A stretch of 5,161 nucleotides of DNA from Planococcus sp. (in: firmicutes). GTDB lineage: Bacteria; Bacillota; Bacilli; Bacillales_A; Planococcaceae. Numbering within the stretch: position 1 is the first letter of the stretch; every line of letters begins with the position of its first letter. Both the position numbers and the translations under genes were made by a program. Under the pieces are notes generated by a model. That model made no database searches. It was not told the origin of the DNA and was given only the letters and a program-made list of their open reading frames with translations. The stretch lies in assembly GCA_030147225.1 (NCBI GenBank), contig JASLAI010000219.1:1-5161 (forward strand), in the 5' to 3' direction. Shown in pieces: positions 1 to 4,759 of the stretch.

Positions 1-14
1 GCATTTTTTTGCAT
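1..14 (-). CDS. 5' end of a further minus-strand gene, running off the window
   Basis: Only the first codons are visible: ATG CAA AAA AAT GC, starting at base 14 and reading leftwards (Met-Gln-Lys-Asn-Ala). The case for a real start is the purine-rich ribosome binding site GAGGGAGGGG at 21-30, six bases upstream of the ATG, with an AT-rich non-coding leader before it. The product cannot be identified from four and a half codons. In B. subtilis the gene after sigA is cccA, a membrane-anchored cytochrome c-550 with a short N-terminus before its membrane anchor, so cccA is a synteny-based guess only. A second ATG at 4-2 is possible but has no ribosome binding site at a suitable distance. Confidence 0.45.
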
Positions 15-20
15 CCGTTA

Positions 21-30
21 CCCCTCCCTC
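21..30 (-). promoter_or_regulatory. Ribosome binding site of the left-edge gene
   Basis: Read on the minus strand, the sequence is GAGGGAGGGG, followed by TAACGG and then ATG. It matches most of the anti-Shine-Dalgarno complement AAGGAGG and lies six bases from the start codon. It is the main evidence that base 14 is a genuine start. Confidence 0.55.
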
Positions 31-45
31 TACTAAGTTCTGCTT

Positions 46-66
46 AATGATATTATTCGTATCATT
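46..66. repeat. Perfect inverted repeat, 7-bp arms with 7-bp spacer
   Basis: The arms AATGATA (46-52) and TATCATT (60-66) are exact reverse complements, separated by TTATTCG. The element lies 16 bases upstream of the ribosome binding site of the left-edge gene and just downstream of a weak -10-like sequence. That is where an operator for a dimeric repressor, or a weak 5'-UTR hairpin, would lie. I could not match it to the Fur, Zur, PerR or FadR consensus, because its half-site spacing differs. In such AT-rich sequence a chance occurrence is possible. Confidence 0.35.
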
Positions 67-236
67 CATTATTGTACTGTATTATCTACCAAACGAAAAG
101 TCTTAACAGATAACTTTTCCTTGTTTGTGACAAAAACGGTAATTTAATTTGTTTTAACAATGTACAACACAAATCCCCTTTTATACTTTTTTAATAAAAC
201 TTCTTCATTTTTTTAGATGCGGATCTCTTTTCTCAT

Positions 237-263
237 AAGAAAAGCCCTGCCTACAGCAGGGCT
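237..263 (-). terminator. Rho-independent terminator of the acyl-CoA dehydrogenase gene
   Basis: On the minus strand an 8-bp perfect stem, AGCCCTGC with GCAGGGCT (243-250 and 256-263), closes a 5-base loop and is followed by TTTCTT. It begins 13 bases after the stop codon of the acyl-CoA dehydrogenase gene. The G+C-rich stem and U-rich tail fit intrinsic termination. The U-tract is interrupted by one C, so efficiency may be moderate. Confidence 0.85.
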
Positions 264-276
264 CCAGACATAATCC

Positions 277-1416
277 TTAACAACCTATCTGGCGTGCAAT
301 GACCATGCGCTGGATTTCAGATGTACCTTCACCGATTTCCAATAATTTAGCGTCACGCATATAACGCTCTACTTCGTATTCCTTCATGTAGCCATATCCG
401 CCATGGATTTGAATCGCTTCGTCAGCTACTTCCATAGAAATTTCTGATGCATACAACTTCGCCATCGAAGCTTCTTTTGTGAACGGACGGCCTTGATCTT
501 TTAGCCAAGCAGCTTTATAAGTCATATTACGGGCCAATTCAATTTTCATCGCCATATCCGCAAGCTTGAACTGAGTCACTTGGAACTCAGACAAAGGCTT
601 GCCGAACTGTTTGCGTTCTTTGGAATAAGCAAGGGCTTTATTAAAAGCCGCTTGCGCAATGCCCACAGCCATAGCAGCAATGCCGATACGTCCGCCATCC
701 AATGTTACGAGGAACTGCTTAAAGCCATCTCCACGCTTGCCTAGCAAGTTCTCTTTCGGTACACGGACATTATCTAACACCAATTCTGTCGTGTTGGAAG
801 AATGCAGACCCATTTTTTCGTAATTGTCGATAATGGTAAAGCCTTCCGCGTCTGTCGGTACGATAATGGCACTTATTTCCTTCTTGCCATCATTCATGCC
901 AGTAATCGCTGTAATGGCTAAATGGTTAGCGTGACTAGCATTGGTAATATAGACTTTCGAGCCATTAATGACCCAGTCGTCGCCGTCTTCCACTGCACGC
1001 GTTTCAGTTCCACCAGCATCCGAACCGGCATTCGGTTCTGTCAATCCGAAAGCGCCAAACGATTCGCCAGTACAGATAGGAGCCAAGTATTTTTCTTTTT
1101 GATCTTCGGTTCCAAATAAATTCAGCGGTGCCCCGCCAAGTGAAATATGTGCAGAATAGGTAATTCCTGTAGATGCACATGCACGGCTCAATTCTTCTGT
1201 TACAATAGCAAAACTGGTGGTATCCGCCCCAGCTCCGCCGTATTTTTCATCAAACGGCAAGCCCATCATCCCCATGTCGGACAGCTGTTTGAAGATTTCA
1301 GTCGGAAATGCCTTAGAACGGTCGCGGTCTATAGCACCAGGTGCCACCACCTTATCGGCAAATTCCTTGATGGTCTTTTTGATCATCTGTTGTTCTTGTG
1401 TCAAATCGAAATCCAT
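277..1416 (-). CDS. Acyl-CoA dehydrogenase (short/medium-chain type, FAD-dependent)
   Basis: A full-length 379-residue protein of the acyl-CoA dehydrogenase family, the usual length for bacterial short-chain and butyryl-CoA dehydrogenases. These cytosolic flavoenzymes introduce the alpha,beta double bond into acyl-CoA and pass electrons to electron-transferring flavoprotein. Visible features are the N-terminal helical domain (about 1-115), family signature 1 GLTEPNAGSD (124-133), the beta domain (about 120-220), and the C-terminal helical domain with QIHGGYGY (336-343) and RYMRD (351-355). Glu363, in IGEGTSEIQ, occupies the catalytic-base position of short- and medium-chain enzymes. Isovaleryl-CoA dehydrogenases have their base elsewhere, which argues against that class. 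The start gives the canonical opening MDFDLTQEQQ and has an AAAGGGG ribosome binding site (1427-1433), ten bases away. The gene is a single-gene unit with its own promoter, cre site and terminator. Exact substrate chain length cannot be read from the sequence. B. subtilis AcdA is the closest kind of homologue I recall. Confidence 0.95.
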   Translation of the reverse strand: MDFDLTQEQQMIKKTIKEFADKVVAPGAIDRDRSKAFPTEIFKQLSDMGMMGLPFDEKYGGAGADTTSFAIVTEELSRACASTGITYSAHISLGGAPLNLFGTEDQKEKYLAPICTGESFGAFGLTEPNAGSDAGGTETRAVEDGDDWVINGSKVYITNASHANHLAITAITGMNDGKKEISAIIVPTDAEGFTIIDNYEKMGLHSSNTTELVLDNVRVPKENLLGKRGDGFKQFLVTLDGGRIGIAAMAVGIAQAAFNKALAYSKERKQFGKPLSEFQVTQFKLADMAMKIELARNMTYKAAWLKDQGRPFTKEASMAKLYASEISMEVADEAIQIHGGYGYMKEYEVERYMRDAKLLEIGEGTSEIQRMVIARQIGC

Positions 1417-1426
1417 TTGTGTACAT

Positions 1427-1433
1427 CCCCTTT
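1427..1433 (-). promoter_or_regulatory. Ribosome binding site of the acyl-CoA dehydrogenase gene
   Basis: The minus-strand AAAGGGG differs by one base from the core AAGGAGG and lies ten bases before the ATG at 1416, slightly longer than optimal. An out-of-frame ATG begins two bases after GGGG-adjacent sequence, at 1426-1424, but opens no reading frame resembling the family. Confidence 0.65.
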
Positions 1434-1436
1434 GTC

Positions 1437-1452
1437 TTGAATGCGCTTACAT
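1437..1452 (-). promoter_or_regulatory. cre operator (CcpA catabolite repression site)
   Basis: Read on the minus strand, ATGTAAGCGCATTCAA fits the Bacillus cre consensus WTGNAARCGNWWWCAW at every position. It begins five bases downstream of the TATAAT of the gene's promoter, so it covers the expected transcription start. Bound CcpA would block initiation or early elongation there. Repression by CcpA of fatty-acid degradation genes is established in B. subtilis, which fits the gene's function. A much weaker cre-like sequence (CTCAAGCGTAAACT, plus strand 1483-1496) overlaps the -35. Confidence 0.8.
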
Positions 1453-1457
1453 CTATC

Positions 1458-1487
1458 ATTATATAGGGAAAATTAAGTCAAACTCAA
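1458..1487 (-). promoter_or_regulatory. Sigma-A promoter of the acyl-CoA dehydrogenase gene
   Basis: A perfect -10 TATAAT lies at 1458-1463 and a -35 TTGAGT (4 of 6 consensus) at 1482-1487, with an 18-base spacer. The predicted start of transcription is near 1451, giving a leader of about 35 bases. A better -35-like TTGACT also occurs in the spacer, but at 12 bases it is too close to the -10. The promoter follows the rpoD terminator, so the gene is transcribed independently of dnaG-rpoD. Confidence 0.7.
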
Positions 1488-1492
1488 GCGTA

Positions 1493-1507
1493 AACTGGAA
1501 TTCAGTT
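1493..1507. repeat. Imperfect 15-bp palindrome upstream of the acyl-CoA dehydrogenase promoter
   Basis: AACTGGAATTCAGTT has exact outer arms AACTG/CAGTT, and six of its seven arm positions pair about a central A; the one mismatch is 1498 against 1502. It begins five bases beyond the -35 hexamer, a position typical for an activator or an upstream operator. I recognise no regulator for it. Confidence 0.3.
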
Positions 1508-1519
1508 CAACTATTGTAT

Positions 1520-1557
1520 AAAAAAGAGCCCCATCCATGAACATCAGGATGCGGCTC
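1520..1557 (-). terminator. Rho-independent terminator of the dnaG-rpoD operon
   Basis: On the minus strand the stem pairs GAGCCGCATCC (1557-1547) with GGATGGGGCTC (1536-1526): 11 positions with one central G/G mismatch and a 10-base loop, followed directly by six T. It begins 13 bases after the rpoD stop codon. This is a strong intrinsic terminator that separates rpoD from the acyl-CoA dehydrogenase unit. Confidence 0.9.
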
Positions 1558-1570
1558 GAGCTGTTTATTT

Positions 1571-2725
1571 CTATTCAAGAAAATCTTTCAGGCGTTTGCT
1601 GCGTGACGGATGACGCAGTTTGCGCAATGCTTTTGCTTCTATTTGGCGAATCCGCTCACGCGTTACACCAAATACTTTGCCCACTTCTTCCAATGTGCGC
1701 GTACGACCATCGTCTAAGCCGAAACGGAGACGCAAAACGTTTTCTTCACGGTCAGTCAATGTATCCAGAACATCTTCCAATTGCTCTTTCAGCAACTCAT
1801 AGGCAGCGTGGTCAGAAGGCGACTGTGCATCTGAATCCTCGATAAAATCGCCTAAATGTGAATCATCTTCTTCACCGATCGGCGTTTCCAAAGAAACTGG
1901 TTCTTGAGCAATTTTAAGAATTTCACGGACTTTTTCAGGCAGAAGATCCATTTCTTCACCGATTTCTTCCGGAGAAGGTTCACGGCCAAGATCCTGAAGC
2001 AACTGCCGCTGCACGCGAATCAGTTTATTGATGGTTTCAACCATATGAACCGGAATGCGGATTGTCCGTGCCTGGTCAGCGATAGCGCGTGTAATGGCCT
2101 GGCGAATCCACCAGGTTGCATACGTGCTAAACTTGAAACCTTTTGAGTAGTCGAACTTCTCTACGGCTTTGATCAAGCCCATATTCCCTTCCTGAATCAA
2201 ATCCAGGAATAGCATGCCGCGGCCGACATACCGCTTAGCGATACTGACAACTAAACGCAAATTGGCTTCGGCAAGACGTTTTTTCGCTTCTTCGTCGCCT
2301 TGTTCGATTAACTTTGCCAAACGGACTTCTTCTTCCGCTTTCAGCAAGTCTACACGGCCAATTTCTTTTAAGTACATGCGGACAGGGTCATTGATTTTGA
2401 CTCCTGGCGGAACGCTCAAATCATTCAAATCAAATTTATCTTCGGTCGGTTTCATTAAACGGTCCAAATGTTCTTCATCATCGGATTTTCGTTCCAGTTC
2501 GATGCCATGGCCCTCTAATTGATCGATAAACTCTTCTACTGCGTCGGACTCCATTTCGAAAATCGCCAATTTGTCAGCGATTTGTTCGTAATTAAGTTCT
2601 CCGGTTTTTTTACCTGTTTCAATCAGCTGTTTTTTCGCTTCTTCGACAGTTGCCTCCGGACCCTCAGTAGTCAATGGTACATTGCTTGCTTCAACTTCAG
2701 TTTGGCGTTCAGATTTCTCAGCCAT
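1571..2725 (-). CDS. rpoD: RNA polymerase primary sigma factor SigA (RpoD)
   Basis: A 384-residue group 1 sigma-70 factor that directs core RNA polymerase to TTGACA/TATAAT promoters for essential housekeeping transcription. An N-terminal region 1.1-like segment (about 30-80) is followed by an acidic linker and by region 1.2 from [18 protein letters not shown] (about 108-143). Region 2 spans about 153-222 and includes the core-binding and melting motif [17 protein letters not shown] and the -10 reading helix [14 protein letters not shown]. Region 3 is about 227-300. Region 4 spans about 307-372, with the -35 reading helix-turn-helix [18 protein letters not shown]. From about residue 105 the protein is nearly identical to B. 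subtilis SigA (371 residues from memory); divergence and extra length are in the first 100 residues. The start has an excellent AAAGGAGG site seven bases away. It is co-transcribed with dnaG 33 bases upstream and ends in a strong terminator. Confidence 0.98.
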   Translation of the reverse strand: MAEKSERQTEVEASNVPLTTEGPEATVEEAKKQLIETGKKTGELNYEQIADKLAIFEMESDAVEEFIDQLEGHGIELERKSDDEEHLDRLMKPTEDKFDLNDLSVPPGVKINDPVRMYLKEIGRVDLLKAEEEVRLAKLIEQGDEEAKKRLAEANLRLVVSIAKRYVGRGMLFLDLIQEGNMGLIKAVEKFDYSKGFKFSTYATWWIRQAITRAIADQARTIRIPVHMVETINKLIRVQRQLLQDLGREPSPEEIGEEMDLLPEKVREILKIAQEPVSLETPIGEEDDSHLGDFIEDSDAQSPSDHAAYELLKEQLEDVLDTLTDREENVLRLRFGLDDGRTRTLEEVGKVFGVTRERIRQIEAKALRKLRHPSRSKRLKDFLE

Positions 2726-2732
2726 GTGACTT

Positions 2733-2740
2733 CCTCCTTT
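2733..2740 (-). promoter_or_regulatory. Strong ribosome binding site of rpoD
   Basis: AAAGGAGG on the minus strand is a full match to the Shine-Dalgarno core, seven bases before the rpoD ATG. It lies in the 33-base dnaG-rpoD gap. It is much stronger than the dnaG site, consistent with sigma factor being needed in far larger amounts than primase from the same transcript. Confidence 0.85.
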
Positions 2741-2758
2741 AAAAAAACCGGAATTAAC

Positions 2759-4561
2759 TTACAATGATTTCCGTAAAGCAATCACTTCTTGTGCAAGAAG
2801 TAAAGCGCGCTTAAGGTCATGCTGTTTTTCCGCTTCTTTTGATTGCTGGATTTTTAGATTAATTTGCTGTTCAATCCGATGTTTTTGCAAATGCTTTAAA
2901 CAATCGGAAATTTCTTCATCCGCATGTTCCGGATCGCGTTCGGATAATGCCGTTTCCATAACCAGTTTGCGGAGTTCTGCATCTTGCAGGGTCTCAAGGA
3001 ATTTATGGAAATCTGCTTTATCCCATTCTTCGTAGAAACCAAGCAACTGAACATACAGTGCCTGGAATTCTTCGCTGACAAAGGGTATGCCGTTGTCTTC
3101 AAGCGCCAATTTATCCATGACTGCCGGATCTGCCAAGGCGTGCGATAAGAGCATCCGCTCCGCCCTGTGCAATGACGTGACACGTTTCGGTTCTTTTTTA
3201 ACCGTCTTGACAGTCGGTTTTTGCTCCGGACGGTTGCGTTCTATTGTTTTATTTTCCAATTTGCGGTAATGCTGCAGAATTGCTTCTTGAGATAATCCGG
3301 TTTCCTCTGATAATTGTTTTATATATAAATCCCGCTCCAAAGGCGAGGATCTACCGGCTAATAATTGCAGTACTTCTTGTATATACTGCAGCAGGTCATT
3401 TTCGTATTGAAAATTTTTGTGCCTGCGGGCATGCATCATTGCAAAAGCGATAAACGCATGCGGCTTGCCGATAATTTGTTCCTTAAAGGCTTCAGCACCG
3501 TTTTCCCGAACATAATCATCCGGATCCATTTTTCCTGGCAGAACTGCAACTTCTACTTTGAAATTATCTTCATTGAGAGAGATGGCCGCCCGTTTGGCAG
3601 CTTCCCAACCAGCATCATCACCATCAAAACAAATGACCACTTCCTGCGCAAAACGCTTCATCTGTCGGATGTGCTGGGCGGTGAGCGAGGTGCCCATTGT
3701 TGCTAAAGCATTGTCAACTCCTGCTTTACCCGCTGCAATGACATCCATAAACCCTTCAAACAAAATGATTTTCCTGTTTTTGCGTATAGCGCCTCTGGCA
3801 TGATGGACGTTATACAGCACTTGGCTTTTTTGGAAAATTGGGGATTCAGGACTGTTCATATATTTGGCTTCTTGTTTTGTGTGTTCAAGGACCCTGCCCG
3901 AAAAGGCAATTACTTTGCCGCTTTCGTTCATGATCGGAAACATGATCCGCCCGCGGAACCGATCAAAATAACCACTTGATTGTTCACGGGCAATGGCGAG
4001 TCCGCTGGATTCCAGCTCTTCTTCACTGAATCCTTTTCGCTTGAGTGCAGAAGCCATGTAATTCCACTCTGGAAGAGACCAGCCGATTTTATTCTTTTCA
4101 ATGATCTCCCGAGTAAAGCCCCTATTTTCCAAATAGTCCAGTGCCTCTTGGCCTTCTTCGGTATTCAGTAAAATGTGATGATACATATCTGCAGCAAACT
4201 CATGCATCAAAACCAATTGATTATCACTTTTTGATTGTACCGGACCTGAATCGGCGGGGGCTTGTATATCAACCTCGATGCCTGAGCGGCTTCCTAATCT
4301 TGACAGGGCATCCTGGAATGTTAAATTTTCAATATCCATCAAAAAAGTAATGACATTGCCACCAGCTCCACAACCAAAACAATGAAAAATCTGTTTGTCA
4401 GCGGTGACAGAAAAAGATGGTGTACTTTCTCCGTGGAAAGGGCAAAGACCGAACCAATTGCGGCCCCTCTTTGTTAACTGGACATACTCACCGACAACAT
4501 CCACAATATCTGTGCTGGAACGGATTTTTTCAATCACTTCTTCTGGAACTCGATTGGACAT
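2759..4561 (-). CDS. dnaG: DNA primase DnaG
   Basis: A 600-residue primase, close to the 603 of B. subtilis, that makes the short RNA primers extended by DNA polymerase at the replication fork and is recruited by the replicative helicase. The N-terminal CHC2 zinc-binding domain (about 1-95) has ligands Cys40, His43, Cys61 and Cys64 in CPFHGESTPSFS and FHCFGCGAGG. The catalytic core follows, with the basic motif FDRFRGRIMFPI (about 199-210) and a TOPRIM fold (about 260-341) bearing Glu269 in LFEGFMD and the metal-binding acids of CFDGDDAG (Asp313, Asp315). After a basic linker (about 437-461), the helical C-terminal domain (about 462-600) would bind helicase. I chose the ATG at 4561 over the one at 4573 because it reproduces the family N-terminus (MSNRVPEEV, compare MGNRIPDEI) and has a correctly spaced ribosome binding site that includes the upstream ATG. 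It is the first gene of the dnaG-rpoD operon. Confidence 0.97.
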   Translation of the reverse strand: MSNRVPEEVIEKIRSSTDIVDVVGEYVQLTKRGRNWFGLCPFHGESTPSFSVTADKQIFHCFGCGAGGNVITFLMDIENLTFQDALSRLGSRSGIEVDIQAPADSGPVQSKSDNQLVLMHEFAADMYHHILLNTEEGQEALDYLENRGFTREIIEKNKIGWSLPEWNYMASALKRKGFSEEELESSGLAIAREQSSGYFDRFRGRIMFPIMNESGKVIAFSGRVLEHTKQEAKYMNSPESPIFQKSQVLYNVHHARGAIRKNRKIILFEGFMDVIAAGKAGVDNALATMGTSLTAQHIRQMKRFAQEVVICFDGDDAGWEAAKRAAISLNEDNFKVEVAVLPGKMDPDDYVRENGAEAFKEQIIGKPHAFIAFAMMHARRHKNFQYENDLLQYIQEVLQLLAGRSSPLERDLYIKQLSEETGLSQEAILQHYRKLENKTIERNRPEQKPTVKTVKKEPKRVTSLHRAERMLLSHALADPAVMDKLALEDNGIPFVSEEFQALYVQLLGFYEEWDKADFHKFLETLQDAELRKLVMETALSERDPEHADEEISDCLKHLQKHRIEQQINLKIQQSKEAEKQHDLKRALLLAQEVIALRKSL

Positions 4562-4566
4562 TTTTC

Positions 4567-4576
4567 TCACCATCTT
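4567..4576 (-). promoter_or_regulatory. Ribosome binding site deciding the dnaG start
   Basis: AAGATGGTGA on the minus strand matches 8 of 10 bases of AAGGAGGTGA and lies five bases before the ATG at 4561. The competing upstream ATG (4573-4571) lies inside this site and has no Shine-Dalgarno sequence of its own, which supports the shorter, 600-residue primase. Confidence 0.65.
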
Positions 4577-4593
4577 TGTTTGCTTAACTTATT

Positions 4594-4622
4594 TAATTCG
4601 CGATGCAGAAACAAAATCCTTC
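4594..4622 (-). promoter_or_regulatory. Candidate sigma-H promoter of dnaG-rpoD
   Basis: On the minus strand GAAGGATTT (4622-4614) matches the sigma-H -35 consensus RNAGGAWWW at every position. An 11-base spacer follows, then CGCGAATTA (4602-4594), which matches the -10 RNNGAATWW except at the first base. Predicted transcription starts near 4587, about 25 bases before the dnaG ATG at 4561. The B. subtilis sigA operon is known to carry sigma-H promoters that raise dnaG/sigA transcription at the onset of stationary phase, so the location is the expected one. Confidence 0.65.
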
Positions 4623-4653
4623 ATTTTTCGACAAAAAGATGGAGCAAACTATT

Positions 4654-4662
4654 TTATCCACT
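4654..4662 (+). promoter_or_regulatory. DnaA-box-like sequence 2 in the dnaG upstream region
   Basis: TTATCCACT matches 8 of 9 bases of the DnaA box TTATCCACA; only the last base differs. It is in the same orientation as a second 8-of-9 site 17 bases away (4671-4679). Its complement overlaps a TAAAAT that could serve as a weak -10, which is an alternative reason for the sequence. Confidence 0.4.
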
Positions 4663-4670
4663 AGTAAGCT

Positions 4671-4679
4671 TTAGCCACA
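4671..4679 (+). promoter_or_regulatory. DnaA-box-like sequence 1 in the dnaG upstream region
   Basis: TTAGCCACA matches 8 of 9 bases of TTATCCACA; the fourth base differs. It covers the first transcribed bases expected from the TATAAT at 4687-4692, so bound DnaA could hinder that promoter. Binding is untested, and single-mismatch boxes vary widely in affinity. Confidence 0.4.
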
Positions 4680-4686
4680 ATTCTTC

Positions 4687-4715
4687 ATTATAAAACGTTT
4701 TTATTAAAAAATCCA
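4687..4715 (-). promoter_or_regulatory. Candidate sigma-A promoter of dnaG-rpoD
   Basis: A perfect -10 TATAAT (4687-4692) lies 17 bases from TGGATT (4710-4715), which matches only 3 of 6 bases of the -35 consensus. Transcription would start near 4680, giving a leader of about 120 bases before dnaG. The promoter begins right where the ppsR terminator's U-tract ends, as expected for an operon that needs its own start. The palindrome AAAACGTTTT (4692-4701) overlaps the edge of the -10. Confidence 0.55.
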
Positions 4716-4717
4716 CC

Positions 4718-4752
4718 AAAAAGAAAGAAAAACCGCCTATGCAGGTGGTTTT
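4718..4752 (-). terminator. Rho-independent terminator of ppsR
   Basis: On the minus strand AAAACCACCT pairs with AGGCGGTTTT (4752-4743 and 4738-4729) around a 4-base loop, with one A/C mismatch. The tail TCTTTCTTTTT follows. The stem begins seven bases after the ppsR stop codon. The plus strand has no comparable U-tract, so it acts for leftward transcription. It implies that dnaG-rpoD is transcribed separately from ppsR, apart from read-through. Confidence 0.8.
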
Positions 4753-4759
4753 CCCAAAA

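Larger units (their letters stand above)
15..236 (-). other. AT-rich intergenic leader before the left-edge gene
   Basis: This stretch of about 220 bases between the acyl-CoA dehydrogenase terminator and the left-edge gene holds no convincing ORF on either strand. On the minus strand it contains a ribosome binding site (21-30), an exact 7-7-7 inverted repeat (46-66), and a -10-like TACAAT (72-77) with no good -35 at 16-18 bases. Short palindromes such as TTTGTGACAAA (124-134) are also present. The left-edge gene probably has its own promoter here, because a terminator precedes the region, but I cannot place one with confidence. Confidence 0.5.

Noticed and set aside
46..66. A Fur, Zur or FadR box in the left-edge inverted repeat
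   Set aside because: Half-site spacing (TGATA-N7-TATCA, or TGAATGA with an 11-base gap) does not fit the 7-1-7 Fur-family box or the shorter FadR spacing.
128..145. A cre site before the left-edge gene (around CAAAAACGGTAATT)
   Set aside because: Only the central AANCG core matches; the conserved outer TG and CA are absent.
922..1440. Plus-strand ORFs antisense to the acyl-CoA dehydrogenase gene
   Set aside because: They lie opposite a fully supported gene, lack ribosome binding sites or family resemblance, and are explained as shadows of the coding strand.
1537..2767. Plus-strand ORFs antisense to rpoD, including one starting at 1537 inside the terminator
   Set aside because: They mirror the highly constrained rpoD codons, and the predicted proteins show no recognisable domain or start signal.
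2896..3183. A 95-residue minus-strand ORF inside dnaG in another frame
   Set aside because: It lies wholly inside the primase C-terminal domain, with an unnatural composition (rich in Arg, Asn, Trp and Met) and no separate start signal.
4562..4573. The dnaG start four codons further upstream (ATG at 4573)
   Set aside because: That ATG lies inside the apparent Shine-Dalgarno sequence, has none of its own, and adds residues (MVRK) not matched in the primase family N-terminus.
4651..4680. A second sigma-A promoter for dnaG: TTGTGG, 18 bases, TAAAAT
   Set aside because: The -35 matches only 3 of 6 bases, and both hexamers coincide with the DnaA-box-like sites, so the resemblance is weaker than that of the TATAAT at 4687-4692. 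It remains an alternative reading.
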